Below, in pieces: positions 1 to 7,446 of a DNA stretch of 39,031 bases; position 1 is the stretch's first letter; each line of letters starts with the position of its first letter. Below the pieces are notes generated by a model. It was not told the origin of the DNA. It made no database searches and was given only the letters and a program-made list of their open reading frames with translations. The position numbers and the translations under genes are program-made. Origin of the DNA: CAYJGJ01 sp964367585 (lineage in GTDB: Bacteria; Bacillota; Clostridia; Peptostreptococcales; Anaerovoracaceae); assembly GCA_964367585.1 (NCBI GenBank), contig CAYIYH010000014.1:1-39031 (forward strand), in the 5' to 3' direction.

Positions 1-62
1 CAGATTATGCAATCGAGGGAGATTTATTCAAAATCCTTCCTGAAATGACTAGTCAGTGGTAA
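1..62 (+). CDS. Electron transfer flavoprotein alpha subunit-like protein, C-terminal end
   Basis: Only the last 19 codons are in the window (reading frame 3, stop TAA at 60-62). The visible tail, DYAIEGDLFKILPEM then TSQW, resembles the extreme C-terminus of EtfA, where a GDL(F/K)xxxPxL segment follows the FAD-binding domain. EtfA pairs with EtfB to carry electrons between acyl-CoA or amine dehydrogenases and the respiratory or ferredoxin pool. The next gene starts 73 bases later on the same strand, so co-transcription is likely. With so little sequence the assignment rests on a short motif only. Confidence 0.5.
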   Translation, partial: DYAIEGDLFKILPEMTSQW

Positions 63-88
63 TTTTAGTACGTCTATTATCATTATGA

Positions 89-117
89 GTGAGCAACTAG
101 TACTTACAGTTGCTCAC
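89..117 (+). other. Intercistronic perfect inverted repeat (10-bp stem, 9-nt loop)
   Basis: GTGAGCAACT (89-98) is the exact reverse complement of AGTTGCTCAC (108-117). No T-run follows; a ribosome site AGGAGG (125-130) comes next. It therefore looks like an mRNA-stabilising or processing hairpin between two cotranscribed genes rather than a terminator. Confidence 0.65.
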
Positions 118-135
118 AACAGATAGGAGGTTTAT

Positions 136-1170
136 ATGTCGACATTAAGAGAGAGAACTATTGATAGATTGCGTAAAAGTATTGCTGGCGAAAAAGTTGA
201 TGCTCATGCCGTATTTAACTTTTATACGTATCCTTTTTACCATGAAGTTACTAAAGTGCCATTAAAAGATTATTTCCATGATTCAAAATTAATGTTTGAT
301 ACTCAAATGGAAGTTCTTAAACAACTTGAATATTGTGGTAATTTGATGCCTGACTTAGGTGCGGTTCCTGAATCAACGTCACTCGGTGGAAAAGTTAGAT
401 TCGATGATCATGGATTTATTTCTGTACACGAAGCGGAAGAGCCTGATTTAGAAGATTTGGTCAATCTTAAACCTGGAGATCCATATGCTGACAATTATAT
501 GACGATAGCTCTTAAACATTTGGAGTATATGGTTGCCAATGCGCCAAAAGAATTATCAGTAAACGCACATCCTTTAATGGGAGCTTTCACTATAGCTGCA
601 CAGGTAAGAGGAATAAGTGATTTCTGTATGGATGCTATCACTGAGCGTGAGATGGTAGAGGAATTCCTAGAGATAGTCTTGCAAACACAAATTAATTTTA
701 TGAAGGCACAGGAAAAAATATTGGGCAGACCATTTGGTCACATGTTAATATGTGATGACTTAGCTGCTTTTTTGAGCCCACAAGTTTTTGAGGAATTAAT
801 ATTGCCTGGCTACAAAAAACTATTTGATGCGTTCCCAAACACACAACCATGGTTGCATAATGATTCCACAGCAGGTCATGTAGTAGAATTAATCGCTAAA
901 TCAGGGTTTAAGGCATGGCAATATGGTGTAATGTTAGACCCTGCCGAAGTAGCTAAGCGAACAGAAGGTAAATTATCTTTACTGGGCGGGCTTAAACCTG
1001 TTGAAATGGCACAATATAGTGTAGAACAGATAGAAGAAGAGTGTCAAAAACTACTAGAAGGTTTTGCAGGAAATCCACGCTGTGTAATGAGTACAGGTGG
1101 GTCAATAAACCAAGTTCCTGTCAGAAATATTTTGGCAATGTTGAAATATGTAGATCAATATAAGATTTAG
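136..1170 (+). CDS. Uroporphyrinogen decarboxylase (URO-D) superfamily protein, methyltransferase-like
   Basis: 344 residues, the usual size of URO-D-fold corrinoid methyltransferases (MtaA/MtbA/CmuA relatives) and of HemE. ATG at 136 sits 5 bases after AGGAGG. Supporting features are the N-terminal MSTLRERTIDRLR helix, the WLHNDST segment around His241 and the LGGLKP segment that follows. In zinc-dependent methyltransferases of this fold the metal is held by His-x-Cys plus a C-terminal Gly-Cys. Here the corresponding places read His241-Asn-Asp and Ser-Thr-Gly-Gly-Ser (319-323), so both expected cysteines are absent, although Cys316 lies close by. True HemE is unlikely because no haem genes are near and the neighbours are an EtfA-like protein and a creatininase-family amidohydrolase. 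I infer a role in a catabolic methyl- or carboxyl-transfer pathway; the substrate is unknown. Confidence 0.75.
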   Translation: MSTLRERTIDRLRKSIAGEKVDAHAVFNFYTYPFYHEVTKVPLKDYFHDSKLMFDTQMEVLKQLEYCGNLMPDLGAVPESTSLGGKVRFDDHGFISVHEAEEPDLEDLVNLKPGDPYADNYMTIALKHLEYMVANAPKELSVNAHPLMGAFTIAAQVRGISDFCMDAITEREMVEEFLEIVLQTQINFMKAQEKILGRPFGHMLICDDLAAFLSPQVFEELILPGYKKLFDAFPNTQPWLHNDSTAGHVVELIAKSGFKAWQYGVMLDPAEVAKRTEGKLSLLGGLKPVEMAQYSVEQIEEECQKLLEGFAGNPRCVMSTGGSINQVPVRNILAMLKYVDQYKI

Positions 1171-1281
1171 TATTTTAATGAAGAGATTTCATATGAATTG
1201 TCGATATGATTGGTTTTCTAGAAATTATTTTTTAAAGAAAGAATGTTTTCCATCGAAACATGATAAATTACACTGTATAAC

Positions 1282-1342
1282 TATTGGTAAGTTATCTACC
1301 AATATTATTATAAACAATATGGTTAAGCGTCACTAAAGTGAT
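1282..1342 (+). promoter_or_regulatory. Two inverted repeats in the leader of the creatininase-family gene
   Basis: The 201-base gap before the creatininase-family gene contains TATTGGTA (1282-1289) with its exact complement TACCAATA (1297-1304), and then TCACTAAAGTGA just before the ribosome site. A plausible promoter overlaps the first repeat (TTGGTA, 18 bases, TTATAA), so it may be an operator. I cannot tell a DNA operator from an RNA hairpin here. Confidence 0.35.
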
Positions 1343-1371
1343 ACTTGCCGCATAAAGAAGGAGATTTTAAT

Positions 1372-2304
1372 ATGAAACAAACAAAATTCAAATTAAACAA
1401 AAGAGATGGATATTGGTTCCACGAAAACTCAGCAGACGTTAACGTTAACTATGCAAAAGAAGTATGTGACATCGCTATATTGCCTTTAGGCGCTATAGAA
1501 CAACATGGACCTCATTGTTCTTGTGGTATGGATTACTTCAATGCTATTTACATTGCAGAAGCAGTAGCAAAGAAAACAGACGCTATGCTATTGTCTTGCC
1601 CTGTATATGGTGCTCACCCTAACCATCACTGGGGTATGCCTGGAACAATTCCATTGTCGTTCGAAACTCACATAGCATTAGTTGTAGATATCATCCGTGG
1701 TGCAGCTCATGCAGGATACAACAAGTTCATTATCTTGTCTGCACATGGTCAAACTATGACAGTACCTGCAGCAGTACACAAGTTAGGTATTGAAGGATTC
1801 TTCGTTCTTCACTCTACTTGGTACGATTTCTTGAGAGATAACAAAACAATATTAGAAGATTTCATGTGGCATGCAGACGAAGCGGAAACTTCTGTAGGAC
1901 TTTCTCAATATCCACAATGGATAAACATGGATTTGGTAGAAGATGGATTTGCAACTCCTACTATTAGTTCTAGATGGAAGATGGCACCTGGACAAGCAGC
2001 TTCACCTGGACAGTTCTACCACTTCGAAGGTACATTTGGACTTCCTGAGGCTGATGACCTTGCTAATGGAGTTATCGGTAACCCTACTAAAGCAACTAAA
2101 GAAAAAGGTGATAAATTAGTAGATGCAGCTTCGGATCTTTATGCTGAGTTGATTGCAGAAATCGCTGAAAAATATCCTGTAGGTGTTAATCCACTTGGAT
2201 TTAGAAATCCATTAGGATACACTGGTGTTGATCAATTAACTTATGATGAAGGATTCTTCGAAAGACGTGATTCGCTAAGAAGAGAAGCTGGCCTAATCAA
2301 ATAG
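1372..2304 (+). CDS. Creatininase-family amidohydrolase
   Basis: 310 residues from ATG 1372, which lies 7 bases after AAGGAGA. A TTG at 1345 in the same frame has no ribosome site and is rejected. Creatininase-family metal and catalytic motifs are intact: LPLGAIEQHGPH with Glu43 and His45, GMD with Asp54, SAHGQ with His125, and HADEAETS with His167 and Glu170/Glu172. The family opens cyclic amides (creatinine to creatine) or cleaves small amides (creatinine amidohydrolase, MftE, FAPy deformylase) using two divalent metals. It is somewhat longer than the roughly 250-260 residues of classical creatininase. Codon choice is strongly biased towards AAC, TTC, CAC and TAC compared with its AT-ending neighbours, suggesting very high expression. 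Proximity to the URO-D-like gene suggests a joint pathway; the exact substrate is unknown. Confidence 0.85.
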   Translation: MKQTKFKLNKRDGYWFHENSADVNVNYAKEVCDIAILPLGAIEQHGPHCSCGMDYFNAIYIAEAVAKKTDAMLLSCPVYGAHPNHHWGMPGTIPLSFETHIALVVDIIRGAAHAGYNKFIILSAHGQTMTVPAAVHKLGIEGFFVLHSTWYDFLRDNKTILEDFMWHADEAETSVGLSQYPQWINMDLVEDGFATPTISSRWKMAPGQAASPGQFYHFEGTFGLPEADDLANGVIGNPTKATKEKGDKLVDAASDLYAELIAEIAEKYPVGVNPLGFRNPLGYTGVDQLTYDEGFFERRDSLRREAGLIK

Positions 2305-2343
2305 TTTTAGTTCTAAATAGTTTCTAACACGTAAATAGTATTT

Positions 2344-2411
2344 AAAAAGCTCCATATCGATTTAATAACATGTTGCGAACACGCCATGTAGTAATCGGTA
2401 AGGAGCTTTTT
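2344..2411 (+). terminator. Long multi-tier terminator-like hairpin after the creatininase-family gene
   Basis: The outer stem AAAAAGCTCC (2344-2353) pairs exactly with GGAGCTTTTT (2402-2411), giving A-run and T-run flanks expected of a bidirectional intrinsic terminator. Inside are a second stem (ATCGATT with AATCGGT), a third (ACATG with CATGT) and an apical GCG-AACA-CGC hairpin. The 48-nt interior is much longer than a normal terminator loop. Further GGAG/CTCC segments at about 2416-2445 could form alternative pairings. Confidence 0.6.
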
Positions 2412-2480
2412 ATTATCTCCTAAGTAATACTTTTTTATGGGAGAATTATAGGGCAGACCTTCTTATATGTAATATTGCTC

Positions 2481-2518
2481 AAATAGTAAAAGTTTATATA
2501 AATAGTAAAAGTTTATAT
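2481..2518 (+). repeat. Perfect tandem duplication of a 19-bp unit
   Basis: AAATAGTAAAAGTTTATAT occurs twice head to tail (2481-2499 and 2500-2518) with no mismatch, 80 bases upstream of the BaiN-like start. It is AT-rich and lies where the promoter of that gene should be. Confidence 0.9.
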
Positions 2519-2597
2519 TATTTATATGGATTAATTAAGAAATTTATAGTATTATATTTAATGTGTGAAAAATAATAGTAAGCAAAATGGTGCAATA

Positions 2598-3779
2598 ATG
2601 GATTATGACATAATAATAGTCGGTGCGGGCGCTAGTGGATTGTTTGCCGCCAGTAATTTGAAGACTAATCGAGGCCTGGTTTTAAATAAAGCGAATTCGC
2701 CTGCAATTAAGCTTTTAATGAGTGGAAACGGCCAAAGCAACATTACGAATGCAATAAATATCAAGGATTTTTTGTCTCAATATGGAGACAATGGCAAAAG
2801 AATAAGGCAGATCCTTTACCAGTTCAGTAATTTAAAAACCATTGATTTTCTTGAGAAAAATAATGTTCCACTAATTGTTAGAGACGATATGAAAATATTT
2901 CCTAGGACTTTGAAATCAAAAGACATAAGTGATTTGTTGATCAGAAAAAGTGAAGAAAATGGTTTCGACATAAAGAATAACTATGATGTTACTGATATCA
3001 CAATAGAGAATAAATATTATATAATAAATTCTTCACTGAGGTGTAAAACCCTTGTAATTGCAACCGGTGGGGCCTCATACCCCAAGACCGGGTCCGACGG
3101 AGAGATGTTTTCAGTATTGAAACGGCTCGGAATAGGTATTAAGCCTATCCGCCCTGCACTTGCACCTGTAACGATTGAGAATTATCCATGGATGCAACTT
3201 TCTGGGGTTTCATTTAAGAATATTAAAATAAAAGTTATTTCCACCAAGGAATATCAAATTAGTGGGGACATTTTATTAACGCACAAAGGACTATCTGGCC
3301 CAGCAGTTTTGAACTTGAGCAGATACATTGCTAAAGGTAATAAACTTATTATTGATTTTTTGCCATCACAGCATGCAGGTTTTGACTTCCGAGGTGTATC
3401 CGCTGGAATAGGCAATGCTTTGCAGCAGAGTACAGGGCTTCCAAAGCGGTTTATTAAAGAAATACTTAATGCAAAGCAGATAGATGAAACGACCAAAGCA
3501 TCAAGTATGAACAAATTGCAAATAAGCGATATACAAAAAGAAATTCATGAAAAGATGTTTATTATTGGCGAGGAACTTGATTTTAAAGAGGCAATGGTTA
3601 CATCTGGCGGAGTTTCTCTTGATGAAATAGATTTAAAGACTATGGAAAGCAAGAAGTATCTGGGACTATATATTATTGGAGAAGCTTTAGATGTCGACGG
3701 TAACACGGGTGGATTCAATATTCAATTTGCATTTTCATCGGCATATGCTGCGGCTAAAGGTATATCAGAGTCAAATTGA
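2598..3779 (+). CDS. BaiN/RdsA (HI0933) family NAD(P)/FAD-dependent oxidoreductase
   Basis: 393 residues from ATG 2598; an in-frame GTG at 2565 would add 11 residues but begins almost on top of the likely promoter. The Rossmann motif GAGASGLFAA opens the protein. A mid-protein ATGGASYPKTGSDGE segment and the C-terminal GNTGGFNIQFAFSSAYAAA signature are typical of the HI0933 flavoprotein family. Characterised or proposed members include BaiN, a bile-acid 3-dehydro-4 reductase in Clostridium scindens, but most members are of unknown substrate and are found widely in Firmicutes. No neighbour points to bile-acid metabolism. The long hairpin and tandem repeat upstream isolate it as a single-gene unit. 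Confidence 0.85.
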   Translation: MDYDIIIVGAGASGLFAASNLKTNRGLVLNKANSPAIKLLMSGNGQSNITNAINIKDFLSQYGDNGKRIRQILYQFSNLKTIDFLEKNNVPLIVRDDMKIFPRTLKSKDISDLLIRKSEENGFDIKNNYDVTDITIENKYYIINSSLRCKTLVIATGGASYPKTGSDGEMFSVLKRLGIGIKPIRPALAPVTIENYPWMQLSGVSFKNIKIKVISTKEYQISGDILLTHKGLSGPAVLNLSRYIAKGNKLIIDFLPSQHAGFDFRGVSAGIGNALQQSTGLPKRFIKEILNAKQIDETTKASSMNKLQISDIQKEIHEKMFIIGEELDFKEAMVTSGGVSLDEIDLKTMESKKYLGLYIIGEALDVDGNTGGFNIQFAFSSAYAAAKGISESN

Positions 3780-3911
3780 AAACTGATTTTTAATTAATAA
3801 ACAATTTGTTATTATATATAGAAAACATTAAGTAAGAATAATGCTACAATAATATTTACAATTAAAATGTTGACCTTATGCGACGAAAATACATGAGGAG
3901 AAAGGTAAGGT

Positions 3912-3974
3912 ATGGAATTACTCGTGGAAGCGGGTATCTCCGAATGCCGAGAAAATGAAAATGAAATACATTAG
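3912..3974 (+). CDS. Short leader ORF overlapping the start of threonine synthase
   Basis: 20 codons, ATG 3912 to TAG 3972-3974, preceded by AGGAG (3897-3901) within a purine-rich stretch. It runs through the thrC start region in a different frame and stops 17-20 bases beyond the first thrC ATG. The peptide is acidic (MELLVEAGISEC and so on) and contains no threonine, so it is not a classic amino-acid attenuator peptide. The thrC start itself has no good ribosome site, so translational coupling to this ORF is an attractive reading. The same bases can form CGG-CCG and CTCG-CGAG pairings. Confidence 0.4.
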   Translation: MELLVEAGISECRENENEIH

Positions 3975-5448
3975 TACAAGAGGAATAAATGATTCATATA
4001 CATCGGCTGCAGCCGTTATCCAGGGGCTCGCAAACGACGGTGGGTTATTTGTGCCTGAGAGTATCCCCAAATTACCTTTTGAAATTGCGGATATGCTTGG
4101 AAAAACTTATCAAGAAATAGCAGTTCATATAATATCTTCTTTTTTTACAGATTATACCAAAGAGGAAATTGTAAAATGTGTGACTGGTGCTTATGATGAA
4201 AAATTTTCACATGTAGAAATAGCTCCTATTGTAAAGGCAGGCGACGTGTCGGTGCTAGAATTGTACCATGGCAAGACGGCAGCATTCAAAGACATGGCAC
4301 TTTCTATTTTGCCCTATCTTTTGACAACTGCGATTAAAAAAGAAAAGGAAGACAAAGAAATCTGCATTCTAACAGCTACGTCCGGAGACACAGGTAAGGC
4401 AGCATTAGAGGGTTTCGCAAATGTTTTGGGCACGAAAATAATTGTTTTTTATCCCCAAGACGGAGTCAGTGAAATTCAAAAAAGCCAAATGGTAACCCAA
4501 GAGGGAAATAATACGAATGTAATTGCAATCGACGGTAACTTTGATGATGCACAAACAGGGGTTAAGAAAATATTTAATGATAGTATACTTTTGAAAGAAT
4601 TGGAAATAGATGGAATTAAATTGTCATCCGCAAATTCAATTAATATAGGTAGACTCGTCCCACAAGTTGCGTATTATGTCTACAGCTATATAAAAATGGT
4701 CGAAAATGGCGAAATTACGGATGGCGAAAAGTTGAATATTGTAGTTCCTACCGGAAATTTTGGTAATATTTTGGCCGCATACTATGCAAAAGAGATGGGA
4801 ATACCTTTGGGTAAATTAATATGTGCATCAAATGAAAACAATGTTCTTACGGATTTTATCAAAACTGGAAGATATGATGCAAATAGAGATTTTTACATTA
4901 CGAATTCTCCATCGATGGATATATTGATTTCTTCAAATTTAGAAAGACTATTGTATCACATTGCGGAGGGTGATACCAATAAAATCAAGGGATTAATGGG
5001 AGATCTTGAAAAAAATAAATGCTATAACATAGACGACGAAATGTACAAAAAAATGCAACAATTCTATGGTGGGTTTGCAAGTGCTGAGGAAACAGAAGAA
5101 ATCATCGGAAATATGTATGATGAGAATAAATATCTTATGGACACGCATACCGCAGTTGCATATAAGGTGTATAAGGATTATGTAAAGGACACATCGGATA
5201 AGACTAAAACAATAATAGTTTCCACTGCGAGCGCTTATAAATTCGCAAGCAGTGTTGCGAGTTCTATCGGTATAGACGAGCAAGTGAATGATTTCGAGTA
5301 TGTCAAAAAGCTAAGTGATGCAACCGGAGTTACAATTCCTTCGGGCCTAAAGGAATTAGATAAAAAGAAGGTACTATATAACAAAATGATAAAAGTAGAT
5401 GGAATGAAAGAAGTAGTTAAAGAATTTGCAAAAAAAAAGCAGAATTAA
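3955..5448 (+). CDS. thrC: Threonine synthase
   Basis: 497 residues, the length of the larger ThrC subgroup. It converts O-phosphohomoserine to threonine with pyridoxal phosphate. The N-terminal MKYISTRG..DGGLFVPESIP segment is the threonine synthase N-domain, and HGKTAAFKDMALS holds the PLP lysine at about residue 112. TATSGDTGKAALEG and VPTGNFGNILAAY are phosphate-binding loops typical of fold type II. Two in-frame ATGs (3955 and 3961) are possible starts; neither has a strong ribosome site, and both lie inside the short leader ORF at 3912-3974. No thrA or thrB is adjacent. A single-gene unit followed by a 314-base gap. Confidence 0.95.
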   Translation: MKMKYISTRGINDSYTSAAAVIQGLANDGGLFVPESIPKLPFEIADMLGKTYQEIAVHIISSFFTDYTKEEIVKCVTGAYDEKFSHVEIAPIVKAGDVSVLELYHGKTAAFKDMALSILPYLLTTAIKKEKEDKEICILTATSGDTGKAALEGFANVLGTKIIVFYPQDGVSEIQKSQMVTQEGNNTNVIAIDGNFDDAQTGVKKIFNDSILLKELEIDGIKLSSANSINIGRLVPQVAYYVYSYIKMVENGEITDGEKLNIVVPTGNFGNILAAYYAKEMGIPLGKLICASNENNVLTDFIKTGRYDANRDFYITNSPSMDILISSNLERLLYHIAEGDTNKIKGLMGDLEKNKCYNIDDEMYKKMQQFYGGFASAEETEEIIGNMYDENKYLMDTHTAVAYKVYKDYVKDTSDKTKTIIVSTASAYKFASSVASSIGIDEQVNDFEYVKKLSDATGVTIPSGLKELDKKKVLYNKMIKVDGMKEVVKEFAKKKQN

Positions 5449-5519
5449 TATATGTTTGATAGGGTGCAAAATATCAAAACTAAATAATTAAGAAGACATA
5501 AACATAAATATTTCATGTT

Positions 5520-5547
5520 TTGTACAAAAATAAAGATGCATTATAAT
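5520..5547 (+). promoter_or_regulatory. Candidate promoter upstream of the LCP gene (distal)
   Basis: TTGTAC (5520-5525), 16-base spacer, TATAAT (5542-5547), about 215 bases before the LCP start. The 5449-5762 gap otherwise holds AT-rich sequence, with no ORF or strong hairpin recognised. Confidence 0.45.
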
Positions 5548-5675
5548 GTATAATATGGTTTAAGGCAAATGTCCAAGAATCCTCAAAGTGAATTGCATTT
5601 TGCGGATATGGAATTTATTTAAAGGGGATTAGGACAAATACTAAGCGAATACACACAAAAAAGATATGCTTGAGG

Positions 5676-5704
5676 TTTACTTATTGAGAGAAAAATGGTA
5701 TAAT
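5676..5704 (+). promoter_or_regulatory. Candidate promoter upstream of the LCP gene (proximal, extended -10)
   Basis: TTTACT (5676-5681), 17-base spacer, TATAAT (5699-5704) preceded by TGG, which gives an extended -10. Predicted start about 5711, leaving a leader of about 50 bases before ATG 5763. Confidence 0.55.
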
Positions 5705-5762
5705 TTCAAGCATTGTATGCATGTGAATGTATTGCGTTAGGTGCAAAAAGGAGTTTATTATA

Positions 5763-7349
5763 ATGAGCGAATCACGTAAGGCAAAAAAACAAAGAATAGT
5801 TGAAAACAAAAAAAAGAAACGAACGAAACGCGTAAAATATGAAATAGATCCCGTGACAGGCAAAAAAATAAGAATAAAAAAGAAGTCATGGTTTTCTCGA
5901 ATGGCCACATGGAAAAAAGCTGTACTCATAGTTTTATTGTTTAGTATAGGATTTACGACGGCTGCAGGATTGACAGCGTATAGATTTATAGATAACACTA
6001 TTAACCTGTTAAGCACACACGACACATTCGAAGAAGGCGATCTTTCGATAGTAGATATAGATGGATATGTTAATATTTTAGTGTTAGGATCTGACACTCG
6101 CGCCATGGGTGATTTTGAAGATACTCGATCCGACATGATAATGGTCGTTAGTTTAAACGAAGAGACCCGTGAGATCAAATTACTTTCTTTGTATAGAGAT
6201 CTTTATCTTAAGCTCGGAAGCACATCGACCTATGATAAGGTAACCCATGCGCTTTTTTATGGTGGCCCAGAAATGGCAATTCAAACTGTAAATCAGGCAT
6301 TAGATCTTAATATACAGCATTATGTCATGTTGGATTTTTCTGCTGTAACTGATGTGGTAGATGCAATCGGCGGAATTGAAATCGAAATAACAGAAGCTGA
6401 AAGACAAGAAATAAATGACACTGTCTATGGAAATGGCTCACTTGTAGGAAAGACAAGCGAACCATTGGAAAGTGCGGGATTGGTTCGTCTGGATGGGGTT
6501 CAAACGCTCGCATATGGAAGAATTAGAAAAGTAGGAAATGCTGACTTCGAAAGAACGGAGAGAATGAGAAAAGTAGCGATGGCTGCATTGGATGAAGTTA
6601 TAAGTTTCAACATTAGAAAAGTAAGTAATGCGATTAATGCGGTATTGCCCAAAATAGAGACCAACTTGTCCGATACAGATATCGTCGAACTTGCAATGCG
6701 CCTACCTACCTATAAAATAGTTGGTAGTATAGGATTTCCATATACCGGAATTTATTTTCATAGCGCTCCCGGTTCCTCTTGTGTTTATTCTTACGACTTT
6801 GTTTCGAATGTTTCAAGACTACATGAGGAAATGTTTGGTAGGGTTGGATATACTCCTACATCGACGGTTTATAGTATTGATTCCGAAGCGACAAGTAGAA
6901 TTAATGCTTGGAAAGAACAAGCAGCAGCCGATGCAGCGGCAGGACAGTTGGAAGATCCATCAGGCATTAGTGTTTCTGGAATGGGAAATGTTACAATATC
7001 ACAAGGTACGCCATTCGATTTGATGGCTGGAATCGGCGCAACGGACAAAGATGGAAATGATGTAAGTGGACAAATTTCAGTGAGTGGAGATGTTGATGTA
7101 AATACTCCTGGGGAATACTGGATTACATATACGATAACAGTTGATTCTATGACGCAAAGAGTTGTCACGAGAATTATAACGGTGGAGGCTACGTCGACGA
7201 CAGATCCAACAGATCCGACGGACCCAACAGATCCGACAGACCCAACAGATCCGACGGATCCAACAGATCCGACAGACCCAACAGATCCGACAGACCCAAC
7301 AGATCCGACAGACCCAGACCCAGATCCGAATCCAGAAACTACTCCATGA
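5763..7349 (+). CDS. LytR-CpsA-Psr (LCP) family protein with Ig-like domain and Thr-Asp-Pro tail
   Basis: 528 residues from ATG 5763, 9 bases after AAGGAG (5748-5753); an upstream in-frame start at 5727 has no ribosome site. Order: a very basic cytoplasmic N-terminus (residues 1-48), one membrane helix (about 50-72), the LCP domain (about 88-235), a DUF5011-type Ig-like domain (about 395-470) and thirteen TDP repeats ending in DPDPNPETTP (480-528). LCP motifs visible include VLGSDTR, DTRSDMIMVVSLN, LSLYRDLY and VDAIGGIEI. LCP enzymes transfer undecaprenyl-linked polymers (teichoic acids, capsule) to peptidoglycan outside the membrane. The proline-rich tail probably spans or binds the wall. 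The combination of LCP core, Ig domain and repeat tail is known in Clostridia, but the substrate is unknown. Confidence 0.92.
   Translation: MSESRKAKKQRIVENKKKKRTKRVKYEIDPVTGKKIRIKKKSWFSRMATWKKAVLIVLLFSIGFTTAAGLTAYRFIDNTINLLSTHDTFEEGDLSIVDIDGYVNILVLGSDTRAMGDFEDTRSDMIMVVSLNEETREIKLLSLYRDLYLKLGSTSTYDKVTHALFYGGPEMAIQTVNQALDLNIQHYVMLDFSAVTDVVDAIGGIEIEITEAERQEINDTVYGNGSLVGKTSEPLESAGLVRLDGVQTLAYGRIRKVGNADFERTERMRKVAMAALDEVISFNIRKVSNAINAVLPKIETNLSDTDIVELAMRLPTYKIVGSIGFPYTGIYFHSAPGSSCVYSYDFVSNVSRLHEEMFGRVGYTPTSTVYSIDSEATSRINAWKEQAAADAAAGQLEDPSGISVSGMGNVTISQGTPFDLMAGIGATDKDGNDVSGQISVSGDVDVNTPGEYWITYTITVDSMTQRVVTRIITVEATSTTDPTDPTDPTDPTDPTDPTDPTDPTDPTDPTDPTDPTDPDPDPNPETTP
7200..7316 (+). repeat. In-frame 9-bp tandem repeat, 13 units, coding Thr-Asp-Pro
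   Basis: Thirteen consecutive codon triplets ACR-GAY-CCR. Units alternate almost regularly between CCA and CCG endings, so the true duplicating period is 18 bp. Prone to length change by slippage or unequal recombination. Confidence 0.95.
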
Positions 7350-7446
7350 TAGGATGAAAGGGTACAAGTACAAACTGAACTTTAATTGTTAAAATATCTA
7401 GTAGAGATCTGAAGTAAAATACTGGATATTGATAAGAGGTGCTTAA

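Noticed and set aside
1345..1371. In-frame TTG start adding nine residues to the creatininase-family protein
   Set aside because: The strong AAGGAGA site lies between it and ATG 1372 with ideal spacing to the ATG.
3870..3960. Known riboswitch in the thrC leader
   Set aside because: Compared from memory with lysine, glycine, SAM, FMN, TPP, c-di-GMP, THF and fluoride consensus cores; none fits. Only the short ORF and weak pairings are supported.
7200..7316. CRISPR-like array
   Set aside because: Units are 9 bp, contiguous and in frame with the LCP gene; there are no spacers.
7077..7373. Minus-strand ORF rich in Cys, Trp, Arg and Ile opposite the TDP repeat
   Set aside because: It is only the complement of the 9-bp repeat and has no ribosome site or promoter.
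7350..7446. T-box leader for thrS
   Set aside because: The gap is only 97 bases and lacks the specifier stem and the conserved T-box sequence.
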